DNA from: Virgibacillus proomii
GTDB lineage: Bacteria > Bacillota > Bacilli > Bacillales > Amphibacillaceae
Assembly (NCBI RefSeq): GCF_900162615.1
Contig: NZ_FUFN01000010.1
Coordinates: 502,149 to 566,148, forward strand
Length of the DNA stretch: 64,000 nt
Direction: 5' to 3'
Made by a program: the position numbers and the translations under genes. Below are positions 9,400 through 18,499 of this stretch, in pieces; the first letter of the stretch is position 1, and every line of letters starts with the position of its first letter. The notes under the pieces are model-generated. The model searched no databases and was not told the origin of the DNA. It saw nothing but the letters and a program-made list of their open reading frames with translations.

Positions 9400-9449
9400 A
9401 AGAAACCTTCTTAGGAAACGTATACGGTGTTTCCCAAAAAGGTTTCTTT
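9400..9449. terminator. Bidirectional hairpin between niaR and tRNA-Ala
   Basis: An interrupted inverted repeat: AAGAAACCTT...GGAAAC pairs with GTTTCC...AAGGTTTCTT. On the minus strand it follows the tRNA gene and ends in a T-rich stretch, so it can terminate the tRNA transcript. It can also act as the end of the niaR transcript. Confidence 0.55.
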
Positions 9450-9492
9450 GGCCCACATGGTGAGCGGTACTTGTGCAGATTGTTATTATGAG

Positions 9493-9564
9493 TGGAGGTG
9501 ATGGGGATTGAACCCACGACCCCTTGCATGCCATGCAAGTGCTCTCCCGCTGAGCTACACCCCC
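9493..9564 (-). tRNA. tRNA-Ala (anticodon GGC)
   Basis: A full cloverleaf can be folded on the minus strand. The acceptor stem is GGGGGTG / CACCTCC, the D arm is GCTCAGCGGGAGAGC, the anticodon stem-loop is CTTGC-ATGGCAT-GCAAG with anticodon GGC, and the T arm is GTGGG-TTCAATC-CCCAT. The discriminator is A and no CCA is encoded (CTC follows). It is a lone tRNA gene. Confidence 0.95.
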
Positions 9565-9732
9565 ATAACAGACTTACTAACGAAAAAATCCAAGCGTGAG
9601 TGATCTCTTTCGTTAGAGTGTGTTTTACACACAAATTGTATTATAAATAACTCTATAACTTTTTTCAAGTGTTTTGATAGAATAAAACAAAACTTTGTAA
9701 ATTAAAGCAGAAAAATTATAAAAATATTTATT

Positions 9733-9895
9733 AATTGATCCCGGATGTAAGGCTCCGTATTTTTCTCATTTTAAAACTGTGCTAATGATTTTGCGAACAA
9801 GATGAGAAAAACGGTTCCTAAATCCCCGATTCGTTCAACTAACATTTCTTGGGAAAGGCATTTCAAGAAATGAAGTTTCACTTATGTAATAAATG
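9733..9895 (+). repeat. Dispersed composite hairpin repeat, copy R2
   Basis: The 5' flank GATCCCGGATGTAAGG and the 3' flank CCTAAATCCCCGATTCGTT match the family. Between them, CCGTATTTTTCTCATTTT pairs with AAGATGAGAAAAACGG to make a long hairpin. A second small inverted repeat (ACATTTCTTG / CAAGAAATG) and GAAGTTTCACTTAT follow, as in other copies. The rest of the 9565-10100 gap holds nothing else I can name. Confidence 0.65.
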
Positions 9896-10100
9896 GATTG
9901 GAAAGAATATGTATATTTTTATGAATGAAGCTTCAAAACTCTAGTATTTAATAACTTTAATGGTGTCTGATTTCTAATCTTGTCATATGAATGTAAAAAA
10001 AATCTATTTTATGACTCTTGACGTATGACCTCTGGAGGAGTAATATTAATTTGTCGAAAAATATAATTATCAGTAAATTCTGAAGGAGTTTTCACTCATT

Positions 10101-11594
10101 ATGTCAAGTATTAGTAAAGAAGAAATCGTGCAAAGTGTCCCGCAAAAGGGCTTTGTGGGTCATCCTAAAGGACTCTTTACCTTATTCTTCACGGAATTTT
10201 GGGAACGTTTTTCGTATTATGGCATGCGTGCGATCTTACTTTATTACATGTATACGGAGTTGTCCAGCGGCGGTTTAGGTATCGCAGATAGTACTGCCAA
10301 TTCAATTATGGCAATTTATGGATCACTAGTATATATGTCGGGAATTATTGGTGGTTGGATCGCTGACCGTTTACTAGGAACGCAAAAGACCGTTTTTTAT
10401 GGCGGTTTGTTAATCATGGTCGGTCATATAGTTTTAGCATTACCAGCAGGTATATCTGGCTTATTTGTTTCCATGTTTTTAATTGTTATGGGTACAGGAC
10501 TCTTGAAGCCAAATGTATCTAGTGTAGTCGGTGATCTATACAGACTATCTGATGCAAGACGTGACTCTGGTTTTAGTATTTTTTATATGGGGATTAATAT
10601 GGGAGCGTTCATTGCGCCTTTCATTGTAGGTACCTTAGGGCAAAAATACAATTATCATTTAGGCTTTGGTGTCGCAGCAGTAGGGATGTTAGTAGGCTTG
10701 ATTGTGTTTATGGTAACTAAAAAACAATATCTTGGACTTGCGGGTACTTATGTGCCAAATCCGCTCGGGAAAGAGGAAAAGAAAAAAGTTTTTGCACGAA
10801 TTGTAATAGGTATTGTGGCTATTATTGTTCTAGGAGCTATAACTATTAATAACGGAATCTTAACAATTAATCGTTTTACTTATCTGGTAAGTATTTTGGG
10901 AATTCTAATACCAACCATTTATTTTATTGTCATGTACCGCAGTCCGAAAACGAATGCAGATGAAAAATCAAGACTTATAGCGTATATTCCCCTATTTATC
11001 GCAGCTATTATGTTTTGGGCTATACAAGAACAAGGCTCCATCATATTAGCGAGGTATGCAGATAAACGGACGGACCTTGATTTTCTTGGTATTGAATTGC
11101 AATCATCATGGTTTCAATCATTAAATCCAATCTTTATTGTGGCATTAGCCCCAGTTTTTGCAGGATTGTGGATAAAATTAGGTGAGAGACAACCATCCAC
11201 GTCAAAGAAATTTTCTCTTGGATTATTTTTTGCAGGGCTATCCTTTCTTGTTATGATTTTTCCTGCTGTACTAAATGGAACAGAAAGTTTGGTAAGTCCG
11301 ATCTGGCTAGTGCTCAGCTTTTTCCTAGTGGTAATTGGTGAACTTTGTTTATCTCCTGTTGGCTTATCGGCAACTACAAAGCTTGCTCCAACAGCATTTT
11401 CAGCTCAAACGATGAGTCTTTGGTTTTTAACAAATGCTTCTGCTCAAGCAATTAATGCACAAATTGTAAAGCTGTATAAACCTACCACCGAAATTATTTA
11501 TTTTGGAGTTATTGGTAGCTTATCGATTCTTTTGGGAGTTATTTTATTTTTAGTCTCACCAAAGATCCAGCGATATATGAAGGGAATACGTTAG
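10101..11594 (+). CDS. dtpT: POT-family proton-coupled di/tripeptide transporter
   Basis: Integral membrane symporter of 497 residues that imports di- and tripeptides with protons. The family signature is clear: FTEFWERFSYYGMRAIL in the first helix (the ExxERFxYYG motif), followed by GGWIADRLLG and GTGLLKPNVSSVVGDLY. Fourteen hydrophobic segments are plausible. GAAGGAG lies upstream of the ATG. It is monocistronic, with a strong terminator 10 bases after the stop codon. Confidence 0.9.
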   Translation: MSSISKEEIVQSVPQKGFVGHPKGLFTLFFTEFWERFSYYGMRAILLYYMYTELSSGGLGIADSTANSIMAIYGSLVYMSGIIGGWIADRLLGTQKTVFYGGLLIMVGHIVLALPAGISGLFVSMFLIVMGTGLLKPNVSSVVGDLYRLSDARRDSGFSIFYMGINMGAFIAPFIVGTLGQKYNYHLGFGVAAVGMLVGLIVFMVTKKQYLGLAGTYVPNPLGKEEKKKVFARIVIGIVAIIVLGAITINNGILTINRFTYLVSILGILIPTIYFIVMYRSPKTNADEKSRLIAYIPLFIAAIMFWAIQEQGSIILARYADKRTDLDFLGIELQSSWFQSLNPIFIVALAPVFAGLWIKLGERQPSTSKKFSLGLFFAGLSFLVMIFPAVLNGTESLVSPIWLVLSFFLVVIGELCLSPVGLSATTKLAPTAFSAQTMSLWFLTNASAQAINAQIVKLYKPTTEIIYFGVIGSLSILLGVILFLVSPKIQRYMKGIR

Positions 11595-11603
11595 AATAAC
11601 GAT

Positions 11604-11641
11604 AAAAACCGACGATGCTTTTACAGGTTGTCGGTTTTTAT
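11604..11641 (+). terminator. Intrinsic terminator of the peptide transporter gene
   Basis: The stem AAAAACCGAC / GTCGGTTTTT is followed by a T-rich end. Confidence 0.85.
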
Positions 11642-11751
11642 TCTTATTTAGGAAATTATATCCGTTTTCACATGATGAATATCTTTTTTATAAGTAGCTT
11701 TGTCTAACTAAATGCGCGCTAGAATTCATTAGCAAACTTTGCTCTACTTCC

Positions 11752-12066
11752 TGCGATAAGTCAACATCGGTTCGAATCTAAAGGAAGGGCGATTATGCCG
11801 CTCAGCCGTCGGCATACCCCTGTTTCAGTGGTATGTTTCTTTTATCCCGATCTAAGGTGTTGTATTTTTCTCATTTCAAGTGTAATAACTTGATGATATT
11901 GTAAGAGAAACGGCTCCTAATGCCCGATTGGTTTAAAGCCTTTAGGTCATACCCTTGCGATACTAACATGCAAGGAAAAAACACACCTTCCAATGGACGC
12001 TCACTTTATCTCGTTAGAAGTTCTGCGGTTTGCAGGTAGCTAACTGATTGCTTCTAGCTTTTGTTC
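11752..12066 (+). repeat. Dispersed composite hairpin repeat, copy R3 (most complete)
   Basis: Longest recognisable arrangement of the family. Left end AAGTCAACATCGGTTCGAAT, shared with the copy at 33372. Then a TATCCCGATCTAAGG flank, a hairpin built on GTATTTTTCTCATTTC / GTAAGAGAAACGG, and the CCTAATGCCCGATTGGTT flank. Next come AGGTCATACCCTTG and ACTAACATGCAAGG, and finally the right end GCTTCTAGCTTTTGTTC. The same right end closes copies near 18.96, 19.67, 29.6 and 33.5 kb. It fills most of the 545-base gap between the peptide transporter and yhdT. Confidence 0.65.
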
Positions 12067-12139
12067 TTTTCAAATAGATTGAATTACGGTATAGTTTTGT
12101 TAAAACTTAAATAAATATTTACAAAAACGAGGTGAGTAT

Positions 12140-12403
12140 GTGAAGCAGCAACATTTAAAAATTGCAAATCGTGAAGCGCTGATTGGTGTTGGCTTAGTCA
12201 TTTTTAATTTTATCTGGTGGTTTGCATTTGCTTATGGTCTAGGAAGTAAAGATCCCGATGAATATACATATATTTTAGGCTTGCCCGATTGGTTTTTCTA
12301 TAGCTGTGTGCTAGGGTTTATTGTTATGGCAGTGCTCGTTACTATAATTGTGAAAAAGTTTTTTGTCGCTATTCCATTTGATGAGGAGAAGAAAAAAGAA
12401 TGA
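12140..12403 (+). CDS. yhdT: YhdT-type small subunit of the pantothenate symporter
   Basis: A protein of 87 residues with two transmembrane segments (about 14-34 and 49-70) and a charged C-terminus, matching the YhdT family found next to PanF. The start is GTG at 12140 behind GAGGTGAG. The stop overlaps the panF start by four bases (ATGA), the usual mark of translational coupling. It probably assists sodium-coupled pantothenate uptake; its exact role is not known. Confidence 0.8.
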   Translation: MKQQHLKIANREALIGVGLVIFNFIWWFAFAYGLGSKDPDEYTYILGLPDWFFYSCVLGFIVMAVLVTIIVKKFFVAIPFDEEKKKE

Positions 12404-13839
12404 ACTGGGAGTCACTAGTACCATTAATTATTATTCTAGTTATTATCTTTGGGGTCGGAATCTGGGCAGGTGGTTATTTAAGGACATCCACTGATTTTGT
12501 CGAGGATTATTTTTTAGGTGGCAGAAGCCTTGGGGGATTTGTACTGGCAATGACAATGACTGCTACGTATGGAAGTGCTAGTAGTTTTATTGGCGGACCT
12601 GGTACAGCATATAATGAAGGGCTTGGCTGGGTACTGCTTGCCATGTCGCAAGTTGCTACGGGCTATTTTGTATTAATGGTTCTAGGAAAGAAATTTGCCG
12701 TTGTTACACGAAAATATAAAGCTTTAACGATGGTTGATTTTTTAAAGGAACGGTATCAATCGAAATGGGTAGTCATTTTTTCAGCAGTAAGTATTATTAT
12801 TTTTTTATTTTCTGCGATGGCAGCTCAATGGATTGGCGGCGCAAGATTAATTGAGTCATTAATGGGAATTAACTATACTTCTGCCTTATTTGTGTTCGCT
12901 ATTTCTGTGTTAATTTATGTTACCGTCGGTGGTTTCCGTGCTGTAGCTTTAACCGATGCAATTCAAGGAAGTATTATGTTTATCGGCACACTCATTCTGT
13001 TAGTAGCGGTTATTATTGCTGGTGGTGGAGTGCCAACGATTATTGCGGATTTAAAAGCAATGAATCCCAATTTAATTACTCCCTATGGATCTAATGGTCA
13101 GTTAACCCCTGCTTATGTTTCTTCATTTTGGATACTGGTAGGTGTAGGAGTTGTAGCACTTCCGCAAATCGCTGTTAGAGCCATGTCTTATAAAAATTCA
13201 CAATCCATGCATCGAGCCATTATTATCGGTACGATTGTCGTTGGATTTATTATGTTAAATATGCATTTAATTGGTGTTTTTGCAAAGCCAATTTTACCAG
13301 ATATTGAGGTCGGTGATAGGGTAATGCCGCTTATCGCATTAGAAGTAATGCCAAATTGGCTGGCTGGAATTGTATTAGCCGCCCCAATGGCGGCAATTAT
13401 GTCAACGGTAGATTCTCTATTACTATTGGTTAGTTCCACCATCGTCAAAGATGTATTTTTAAATTATGTGAAGCCTCATGCGTCGCATCAATTTATTAAA
13501 CGATTAAGTTTTGGCATAACGGCATTATTAGGAGTTATTGTATTTCTTATGGCTCTAAACCCGCCAGATCTAATTATTTGGCTTAATTTGTTTGCTTTCG
13601 GTGGTTTGGAAGCGGCGTTTATTTGGCCGATTGTTCTGGGATTATATTGGAAAAAAGGGAATAAGTACGGAGCGCTTGCATCTATGTTTGTTGGAGTCGG
13701 ATTATATATCCTATCAGATAGCTTTTTTCCACAACCATTTGGGCTTCATTCCGTTGTCCTGCCAGTAGTCGTTTCGTTTATTGTTTATGTATTCGTTAGC
13801 ATAATTACCGATAAACAGGTTGCAAGGCTAGAAGGATAA
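12400..13839 (+). CDS. panF: Sodium/pantothenate symporter PanF
   Basis: Solute:sodium symporter family protein of 479 residues with 12-13 hydrophobic helices. Family features include DFVEDYFLGGRSLGGFVLAM near the N-terminus and GSASSFIGGPGTAYNEGLGW in the early helices. The MSTVDSLLLLVSS motif, characteristic of the group, is also present. The neighbouring yhdT supports pantothenate (vitamin B5) as the substrate over proline or other solutes. Confidence 0.88.
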   Translation: MNWESLVPLIIILVIIFGVGIWAGGYLRTSTDFVEDYFLGGRSLGGFVLAMTMTATYGSASSFIGGPGTAYNEGLGWVLLAMSQVATGYFVLMVLGKKFAVVTRKYKALTMVDFLKERYQSKWVVIFSAVSIIIFLFSAMAAQWIGGARLIESLMGINYTSALFVFAISVLIYVTVGGFRAVALTDAIQGSIMFIGTLILLVAVIIAGGGVPTIIADLKAMNPNLITPYGSNGQLTPAYVSSFWILVGVGVVALPQIAVRAMSYKNSQSMHRAIIIGTIVVGFIMLNMHLIGVFAKPILPDIEVGDRVMPLIALEVMPNWLAGIVLAAPMAAIMSTVDSLLLLVSSTIVKDVFLNYVKPHASHQFIKRLSFGITALLGVIVFLMALNPPDLIIWLNLFAFGGLEAAFIWPIVLGLYWKKGNKYGALASMFVGVGLYILSDSFFPQPFGLHSVVLPVVVSFIVYVFVSIITDKQVARLEG

Positions 13840-13861
13840 AAATAGTATTGAAATGGAAAAA

Positions 13862-13905
13862 CATGAAAAAAGCGATCCATAGAGGCATCGCTTTTTTCAT
13901 GTTTT
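13862..13905. terminator. Terminator between panF and the acetoacetate-CoA ligase gene
   Basis: The stem AAAAAAGCGAT / ATCGCTTTTTT lies within the longer inverted repeat CATGAAAAAAGCGAT...ATCGCTTTTTTCATG. Its symmetry lets it end transcripts from both converging genes. Confidence 0.85.
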
Positions 13906-13991
13906 TCTATATAAAATAGTTATCGGATTGTTTATGTGGACATATTCCAAACAGTGCAACTCCGTCTCAATAATACGCATGTTTGTGAGCT

Positions 13992-15974
13992 TTAAACTTT
14001 CATTTTTTCTGCAAATTGGTAGAACGCATCTAACGCTTCAGCATTATGCAGTGATCCTTTATTTACGACTTGTTCCATCGGTTTTCCCATTAAAATTTTT
14101 TTTACAGGTATCTCTAATTTTTTCCCGTTTAATGTCTTTGGAAGATCAGGCACTTGATAAATGCCTGTAGGAACATGCCGTGGTGAGCAATGGTTACGGA
14201 TTTTCTGTTTAATGTTCTGTTTAATAGCTTCTGTTAAATGGTATCCTTCCTTCATAACGACGAATAGTGGAACAAATGACTCACCGTCAGCCCTTGGAAT
14301 ATCAACAATTAAGCTGTCAGCAACTTCAGCCACATGGTCGACTGCGCGATAAATTTCACTTGTGCCAATCCGTATCCCTCCACGATTAATGGTTGCATCT
14401 GAACGCCCATAAATAACACATGTATTGCGTTTCGTAATTTTTAGGTAATCGCCATGACGCCATATTCCAGGGAACATATCAAAATAACTGTTGTTTAATT
14501 GAGAGCCATCTGGATCGTTCCAAAAATAAATCGGCATGGAAGGAAACGGCTCTGTCAATACAAGCTCGCCTACCTCATCAATGACGGAATCACCATCATC
14601 ATTAAAGCTTTCAATTTTTGCTCCAAGACCACGACATTGTAATTCTCCCGCAAAAACGGGTAAAATAGGTACTCCAAGAATAAAAGCAGTACATACATCC
14701 GTACCGCCACTGGCTGAGGCGATCCATAAATCACGTTTGACGTTTTCATAGCACCATTGAAACCCCTCTGGAGGAAGCGGTGAACCTGTAGAGCTAATGT
14801 TTTTTAAATAATGAAGATCATATTGTTGATAAGGCTTTAAAGTATCTTTCATACAAGACGTGATATAACTTGCACTTGTGCCAAACAATGTCATCTTTGT
14901 TTTTTCAGCTAATTTCCATAGAATATCTTTCGTCGGATAGGCGGGATTTCCGTCATATAATATAATCGTACTGCCTGTTAATAATCCTCCTACAAGGAAA
15001 TTCCACATCATCCATCCTGTTGTCGTATACCAAAAAAAGCGATCTCCCTCACCTAAATCAGCATGAAAGGTTAATGCTTTTAAATGTTCCAGTAAAATTC
15101 CGCCTTGGCTTTGTACGATTGGTTTCGGCTTTCCTGTAGTACCGGAAGAAAATAATACCCATAGTGGATCATTAAATAAAACGTATTCAACATTCAATGA
15201 GAGATTTCCCGATGCCTGAAGAGCTTGATCCCAAAAAATAACAGGTTGTAAGGATGAAAAGGTTGCTTTTTGGTTTAAATATGGAATGGCAATGGTTGCT
15301 TCTAATGTTGGCAGGCTTGACTGAATCTGTGCCGCTACTGTTGTGCGATCAAATTCCTTTCCACCATACAGATAGCCATCTATAGTAAAGAATAATTTAG
15401 GCTCAATTTGCTGAAAACGGTCTATGACACTTTGCGTTCCGAAATCAGGAGAAGCACTTGACCAAATTGCTCCTAGACTAGCTGTTGCTAAAAAGGCAAC
15501 AACTGCTTCGTAAATATTAGGGAGATAGGCAACGACCCGATCTCCTTTTTGGATGCCAAGTTTCTTCATCGTCTGTTGCATCGCAGCTGTATCCTGATAC
15601 AGTTTCTGCCAAGAGATTTCCGAAATAGGGCGGTTTTCTGAACTGTGAATAATTGCAGGTTCATTTGACGTTCTGTTACGAAAAACATGTTCCGTGTAGT
15701 TAATCGTTGCTTCTGAAAACCACTTTGCACCTGGCATCTTATGAGAGGATAAAATCGTTTTATAGTGGTTCATTGCTTGAATATCAAAATAATCCCATAT
15801 ACTTTCCCAAAATCCTTCAATATCTTGAACAGACCACTCCCATAGAGAATGATAATTCTGGAAATTCATCTGTCTATGTGCAGCTAACCATTTCATGTAA
15901 TGATTAATTTTCGCGGCTTGTTTGCGTTTCTCACTAGGCTCCCATAGCAATGTGCCTTCTTTAACTTGCTTCAT
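13992..15974 (-). CDS. Acetoacetate--CoA ligase
   Basis: Cytosolic ANL-superfamily enzyme of 660 residues that activates acetoacetate to acetoacetyl-CoA with ATP. The phosphate-binding motif is VLFSSGTTGKPKPIVQSQGG, and the C-terminal motif YGRSDATINRGGIRIGTSEI binds adenylate and positions the lid. The opening region and the AIWSSASPDFG and GTDVCTAFILG blocks match acetoacetyl-CoA synthetases rather than acetyl-CoA synthetases. It is monocistronic and could serve ketone body or polyhydroxybutyrate use (inference). Confidence 0.85.
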   Translation of the reverse strand: MKQVKEGTLLWEPSEKRKQAAKINHYMKWLAAHRQMNFQNYHSLWEWSVQDIEGFWESIWDYFDIQAMNHYKTILSSHKMPGAKWFSEATINYTEHVFRNRTSNEPAIIHSSENRPISEISWQKLYQDTAAMQQTMKKLGIQKGDRVVAYLPNIYEAVVAFLATASLGAIWSSASPDFGTQSVIDRFQQIEPKLFFTIDGYLYGGKEFDRTTVAAQIQSSLPTLEATIAIPYLNQKATFSSLQPVIFWDQALQASGNLSLNVEYVLFNDPLWVLFSSGTTGKPKPIVQSQGGILLEHLKALTFHADLGEGDRFFWYTTTGWMMWNFLVGGLLTGSTIILYDGNPAYPTKDILWKLAEKTKMTLFGTSASYITSCMKDTLKPYQQYDLHYLKNISSTGSPLPPEGFQWCYENVKRDLWIASASGGTDVCTAFILGVPILPVFAGELQCRGLGAKIESFNDDGDSVIDEVGELVLTEPFPSMPIYFWNDPDGSQLNNSYFDMFPGIWRHGDYLKITKRNTCVIYGRSDATINRGGIRIGTSEIYRAVDHVAEVADSLIVDIPRADGESFVPLFVVMKEGYHLTEAIKQNIKQKIRNHCSPRHVPTGIYQVPDLPKTLNGKKLEIPVKKILMGKPMEQVVNKGSLHNAEALDAFYQFAEKMKV

Positions 15975-16248
15975 ATTCCTCCCCCTTGTTCGTAGATTTC
16001 TTCCTCCATTATATGTAACCGCTTTCGTTATGTAAAGTAAGCTTTATACTTTATAAAGACAAGGCGTGTGCTATATCTATTGTTGAAACCTCTTGCATTC
16101 TTGGATCTAGCGGATAAAATGCAATCCTCGTATAAGTTGTGAAACACTTTTCTACTCTCATTTATTTCATCTTTTTCAAATATTAAAATAAAAAAAGACT
16201 AACTTCTAAGTAATGAAAAAACTTTGTTGCTAAAACTAATTTTTTCTT

Positions 16249-17241
16249 TTAGTATTGTGCCAAGCACCACTCTTTAGTTTTTTGGTCGGCAAAGGATGCT
16301 TTCACACTATTTGAATATATTTCTCGGTAATCCTCTTCGCTTAGATTAAATTCTTTGTTAATTAAATGAATTTCTTTTGACAAGGTAGTATCCGATACTG
16401 TTCTGTTATCCGTACTAATGGTCACTTTTATTCCATCTTTATAAAACTTATATATCGGATGTTCAGAATAATGCTGAACAGCTTTTGTTTGGACATTACT
16501 TGTTGGACACATTTCAAGCACAACTTGTCTTTCTTTCACTATCCTATAAGCCTCAGCACATTCTTTAATAAATACTCCGTGTCCAATTCTTTCAGCGCCC
16601 AATATTTCAACAGCTTCTAAGACGTTTTTACCTATACCCGTTTCACCTGCATGAATAGTGACTCTGTAGCCATATTCTTTGGCTAATCGGATTGGTTCTG
16701 CAAATCTTTCACAAAAACCTTCTTCTTCTGATGCACATAGGTCAATTGCTACTACACCTTTACCTAGAAATTTTTTTCCCATTTCAACCACCTCAAATGC
16801 ACTTTCTACAGACATTGACCTCAAGCAAGAAAGGATAATATTACCCTTTATTTCGTAACAGTTTTCTGCTTCCCTCATCCCCTCTATAACGCTTTGAATA
16901 ACTTCTTCAACATCTAGTCCTTTTAATGTGTGAAGTAACGGTCCAAATCTGACCTCCAAATATTTCACATTTTCCCTTGTTGCATCCTCAAAAAGCTCAA
17001 AAGTAATTCTTTTTAAGCTCTCCTTGGTCTGCATAACCAAATTTGGAAGAGAAAATTTTTTTAAATATTCCTCAAGGGAGTCACATTCCAAAGGAGCAAT
17101 CAGCTCCTTTTGCAACTCTTCCTTCTCAAAAGAGGGTAGCTGTATTCCTTCCTTTTGAGCAATATCAATAATGGTTTGAATCCTAACGCTCCCATCCAAA
17201 TGGCAGTGAAGTTCAATTTTTGGAAACATAAAAAAGTTCAT
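16249..17241 (-). CDS. add: Adenosine deaminase
   Basis: Deaminates adenosine to inosine in purine salvage; about 330 residues. Zinc and active-site features: ELHCHLDGSV at the N-terminus, TIHAGE, GAERIGHG and STDN near the end. The start at 17241 follows TTTGGAGGTCAAA; a TTG four codons upstream is inside that ribosome site and is rejected. The leader carries an adenine-type purine riboswitch with a terminator. The gene should therefore be switched on by adenine, which fits the product and resembles the known adenine-riboswitch control of add in Vibrio vulnificus. Confidence 0.93.
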   Translation of the reverse strand: MNFFMFPKIELHCHLDGSVRIQTIIDIAQKEGIQLPSFEKEELQKELIAPLECDSLEEYLKKFSLPNLVMQTKESLKRITFELFEDATRENVKYLEVRFGPLLHTLKGLDVEEVIQSVIEGMREAENCYEIKGNIILSCLRSMSVESAFEVVEMGKKFLGKGVVAIDLCASEEEGFCERFAEPIRLAKEYGYRVTIHAGETGIGKNVLEAVEILGAERIGHGVFIKECAEAYRIVKERQVVLEMCPTSNVQTKAVQHYSEHPIYKFYKDGIKVTISTDNRTVSDTTLSKEIHLINKEFNLSEEDYREIYSNSVKASFADQKTKEWCLAQY

Positions 17242-17281
17242 TTTGACCTCCAAATAAAGTTTTGATTTTTAAATAAAGAAT

Positions 17282-17390
17282 AAAAAATTCCTGATTACAA
17301 AGAAAATACAAAACTTGTACTTTCTTCGTAATCAGGAATTTCGGTTCCTAGTAGAGACCTCCAAACCATATTTTGGAGTTATACGAAGTT
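17282..17390 (-). ncRNA. Adenine-type purine riboswitch with intrinsic terminator (add leader)
   Basis: Read on the minus strand. P1 is CTTCGTA (17382-17388) with TACGAAG (17324-17330). P2 is CTCCAAA / TTTGGAG around an ATATGG-like loop. J2/3 is GTCTCTAC, and P3 is AGGAACCGAAATTCCT. After P3 comes GA-T-TACGAAG, with T at the specificity position; known guanine aptamers have C there and adenine aptamers U. The 3' half of P3 and of P1 also forms one side of a long stem (17321-17340 with 17286-17305) followed by a run of T. Aptamer and terminator are therefore mutually exclusive, as in the pbuE ON switch. Confidence 0.9.
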
Positions 17391-17473
17391 TTATTGAATT
17401 CATAATCGCTTTTTTTAAGGATAATAAAAAAAGTTTAGATTGTCAATATAGTTGCCTGACACCAAGAGTCATT

Positions 17474-17688
17474 TTATCTATTATTAAAGTATATTGCAAT
17501 AAAAATTTTATGTACCTTTTTCGTTGGATTATTTTTATGATCTGTTCTGGCATTTGCTGTCATGGCGGTGTACTTTCTCAAGTTCACTGCCATGACAGCA
17601 AATCCTAATTCGTTTTCTACTCTTTCTTTGCCACTTACAGGACATACGAGTGAAACTGGATCGTTGTTGTAAAGTTTTTATGTTTTAA
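17474..17688 (-). pseudogene. C-terminal remnant of an IS1182-like transposase
   Basis: The minus strand keeps an open stretch of about 70 codons, including SGKERVENELGFAVMAVNLR followed by KYTAMTANARTDH and ending at a stop at 17474-17476. This looks like the end of a DDE transposase of the type with a conserved MAVNLRK segment. An in-frame stop lies just upstream, and no start or catalytic region remains. The perfect inverted repeat at 17551-17602 lies within it. Family assignment is from memory. Confidence 0.55.
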
Positions 17689-17746
17689 GATTAAGTGAAC
17701 GACAGTAACTATATTTTCTTTACTATTCAATGGATGCCACGCTTCA

Positions 17747-18199
17747 TTAATTGAACCATTTTTTTATTTTTGAAATAAATGATGGTTGCGACTTTTCTTC
17801 AACAGGTTCTTGCTTCGTTTGTTCAGGCTCTTCTTTTATGAAAATATCCTCTTTGTCAATTGCATAATCATACGTTAACACTGCTCCAATGTCGGTGTCT
17901 TTTGCATCTTCATCCGTAATTGTAGAATGGGGAATATTATATTTGTCAGCTATTTTCTTTTCTTCTGTTAAAAATCGATAAGATACATGTCCGTTAATAA
18001 TAAGTTTGGCATCAGGGTTTTCTTTCATTGCTTTTTCTAATTGTTCTAGGCCCTTGTTTGACATGACTTGACCTTTTGTTAATGCAAGTACAATTCGTTC
18101 ACGAAGCGTTCCTAAAAATTGTTTTCGCTCATGATCTTTGGGAAGTCTAGTCCCATACATTCCTTCTGTGAGATAATCGTCAACATTCTTCTTGCTCAT
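17747..18199 (-). CDS. yueI: YueI family protein
   Basis: Cytosolic protein of 150 residues matching the YueI/DUF1694 family by its N-terminus (VDDYLTEGMYGTRLPKDHER) and the FLGTLRERIVLALTKGQV block. The C-terminus is glutamate- and proline-rich (about 118-140). The biochemical function of the family is unknown, and a ribosomal L7Ae-like fold has been suggested. It stands alone between the transposase relic and a repeat-filled gap. Confidence 0.8.
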   Translation of the reverse strand: MSKKNVDDYLTEGMYGTRLPKDHERKQFLGTLRERIVLALTKGQVMSNKGLEQLEKAMKENPDAKLIINGHVSYRFLTEEKKIADKYNIPHSTITDEDAKDTDIGAVLTYDYAIDKEDIFIKEEPEQTKQEPVEEKSQPSFISKIKKWFN

Positions 18200-18499
18200 G
18201 ATTTATTTCCTCACTTTGTCTTATGATAATTCTATTGTACAAAGGACTGGCATAGGAAGCAAAGAAAGTTCATTGTTTAACAAATGGTTAGATTGTTCTA
18301 AAAATATCAATAATATATAGGTATATCATCCTATAGGTGTTTGTAGTGCTGTGTTTTATATTATTAAAAGTTTTACATGTGGTCTAACCTTGACGAGATA
18401 GCAAATTTTTGTAAAAAGCACTACTTACTATAAAAAGATGTTCAAAAAGCCTGGTGATATAACCATACGCTAGATTGAATGCAATTTCGCTGATGTAAA

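Noticed and set aside
9320..9634. Open frame of about 104 codons on the minus strand across the tRNA-Ala gene
   Set aside because: It runs through a complete tRNA cloverleaf and a terminator hairpin, with no ribosome site.
17551..17602. Strong hairpin considered as an intrinsic terminator
   Set aside because: Neither strand has a T run after the stem, and the sequence encodes the conserved end of the dead transposase.
17315..17608. Open frame of 97 codons on the plus strand upstream of add
   Set aside because: It covers the opposite strand of the adenine riboswitch and the transposase relic and has no recognisable protein.
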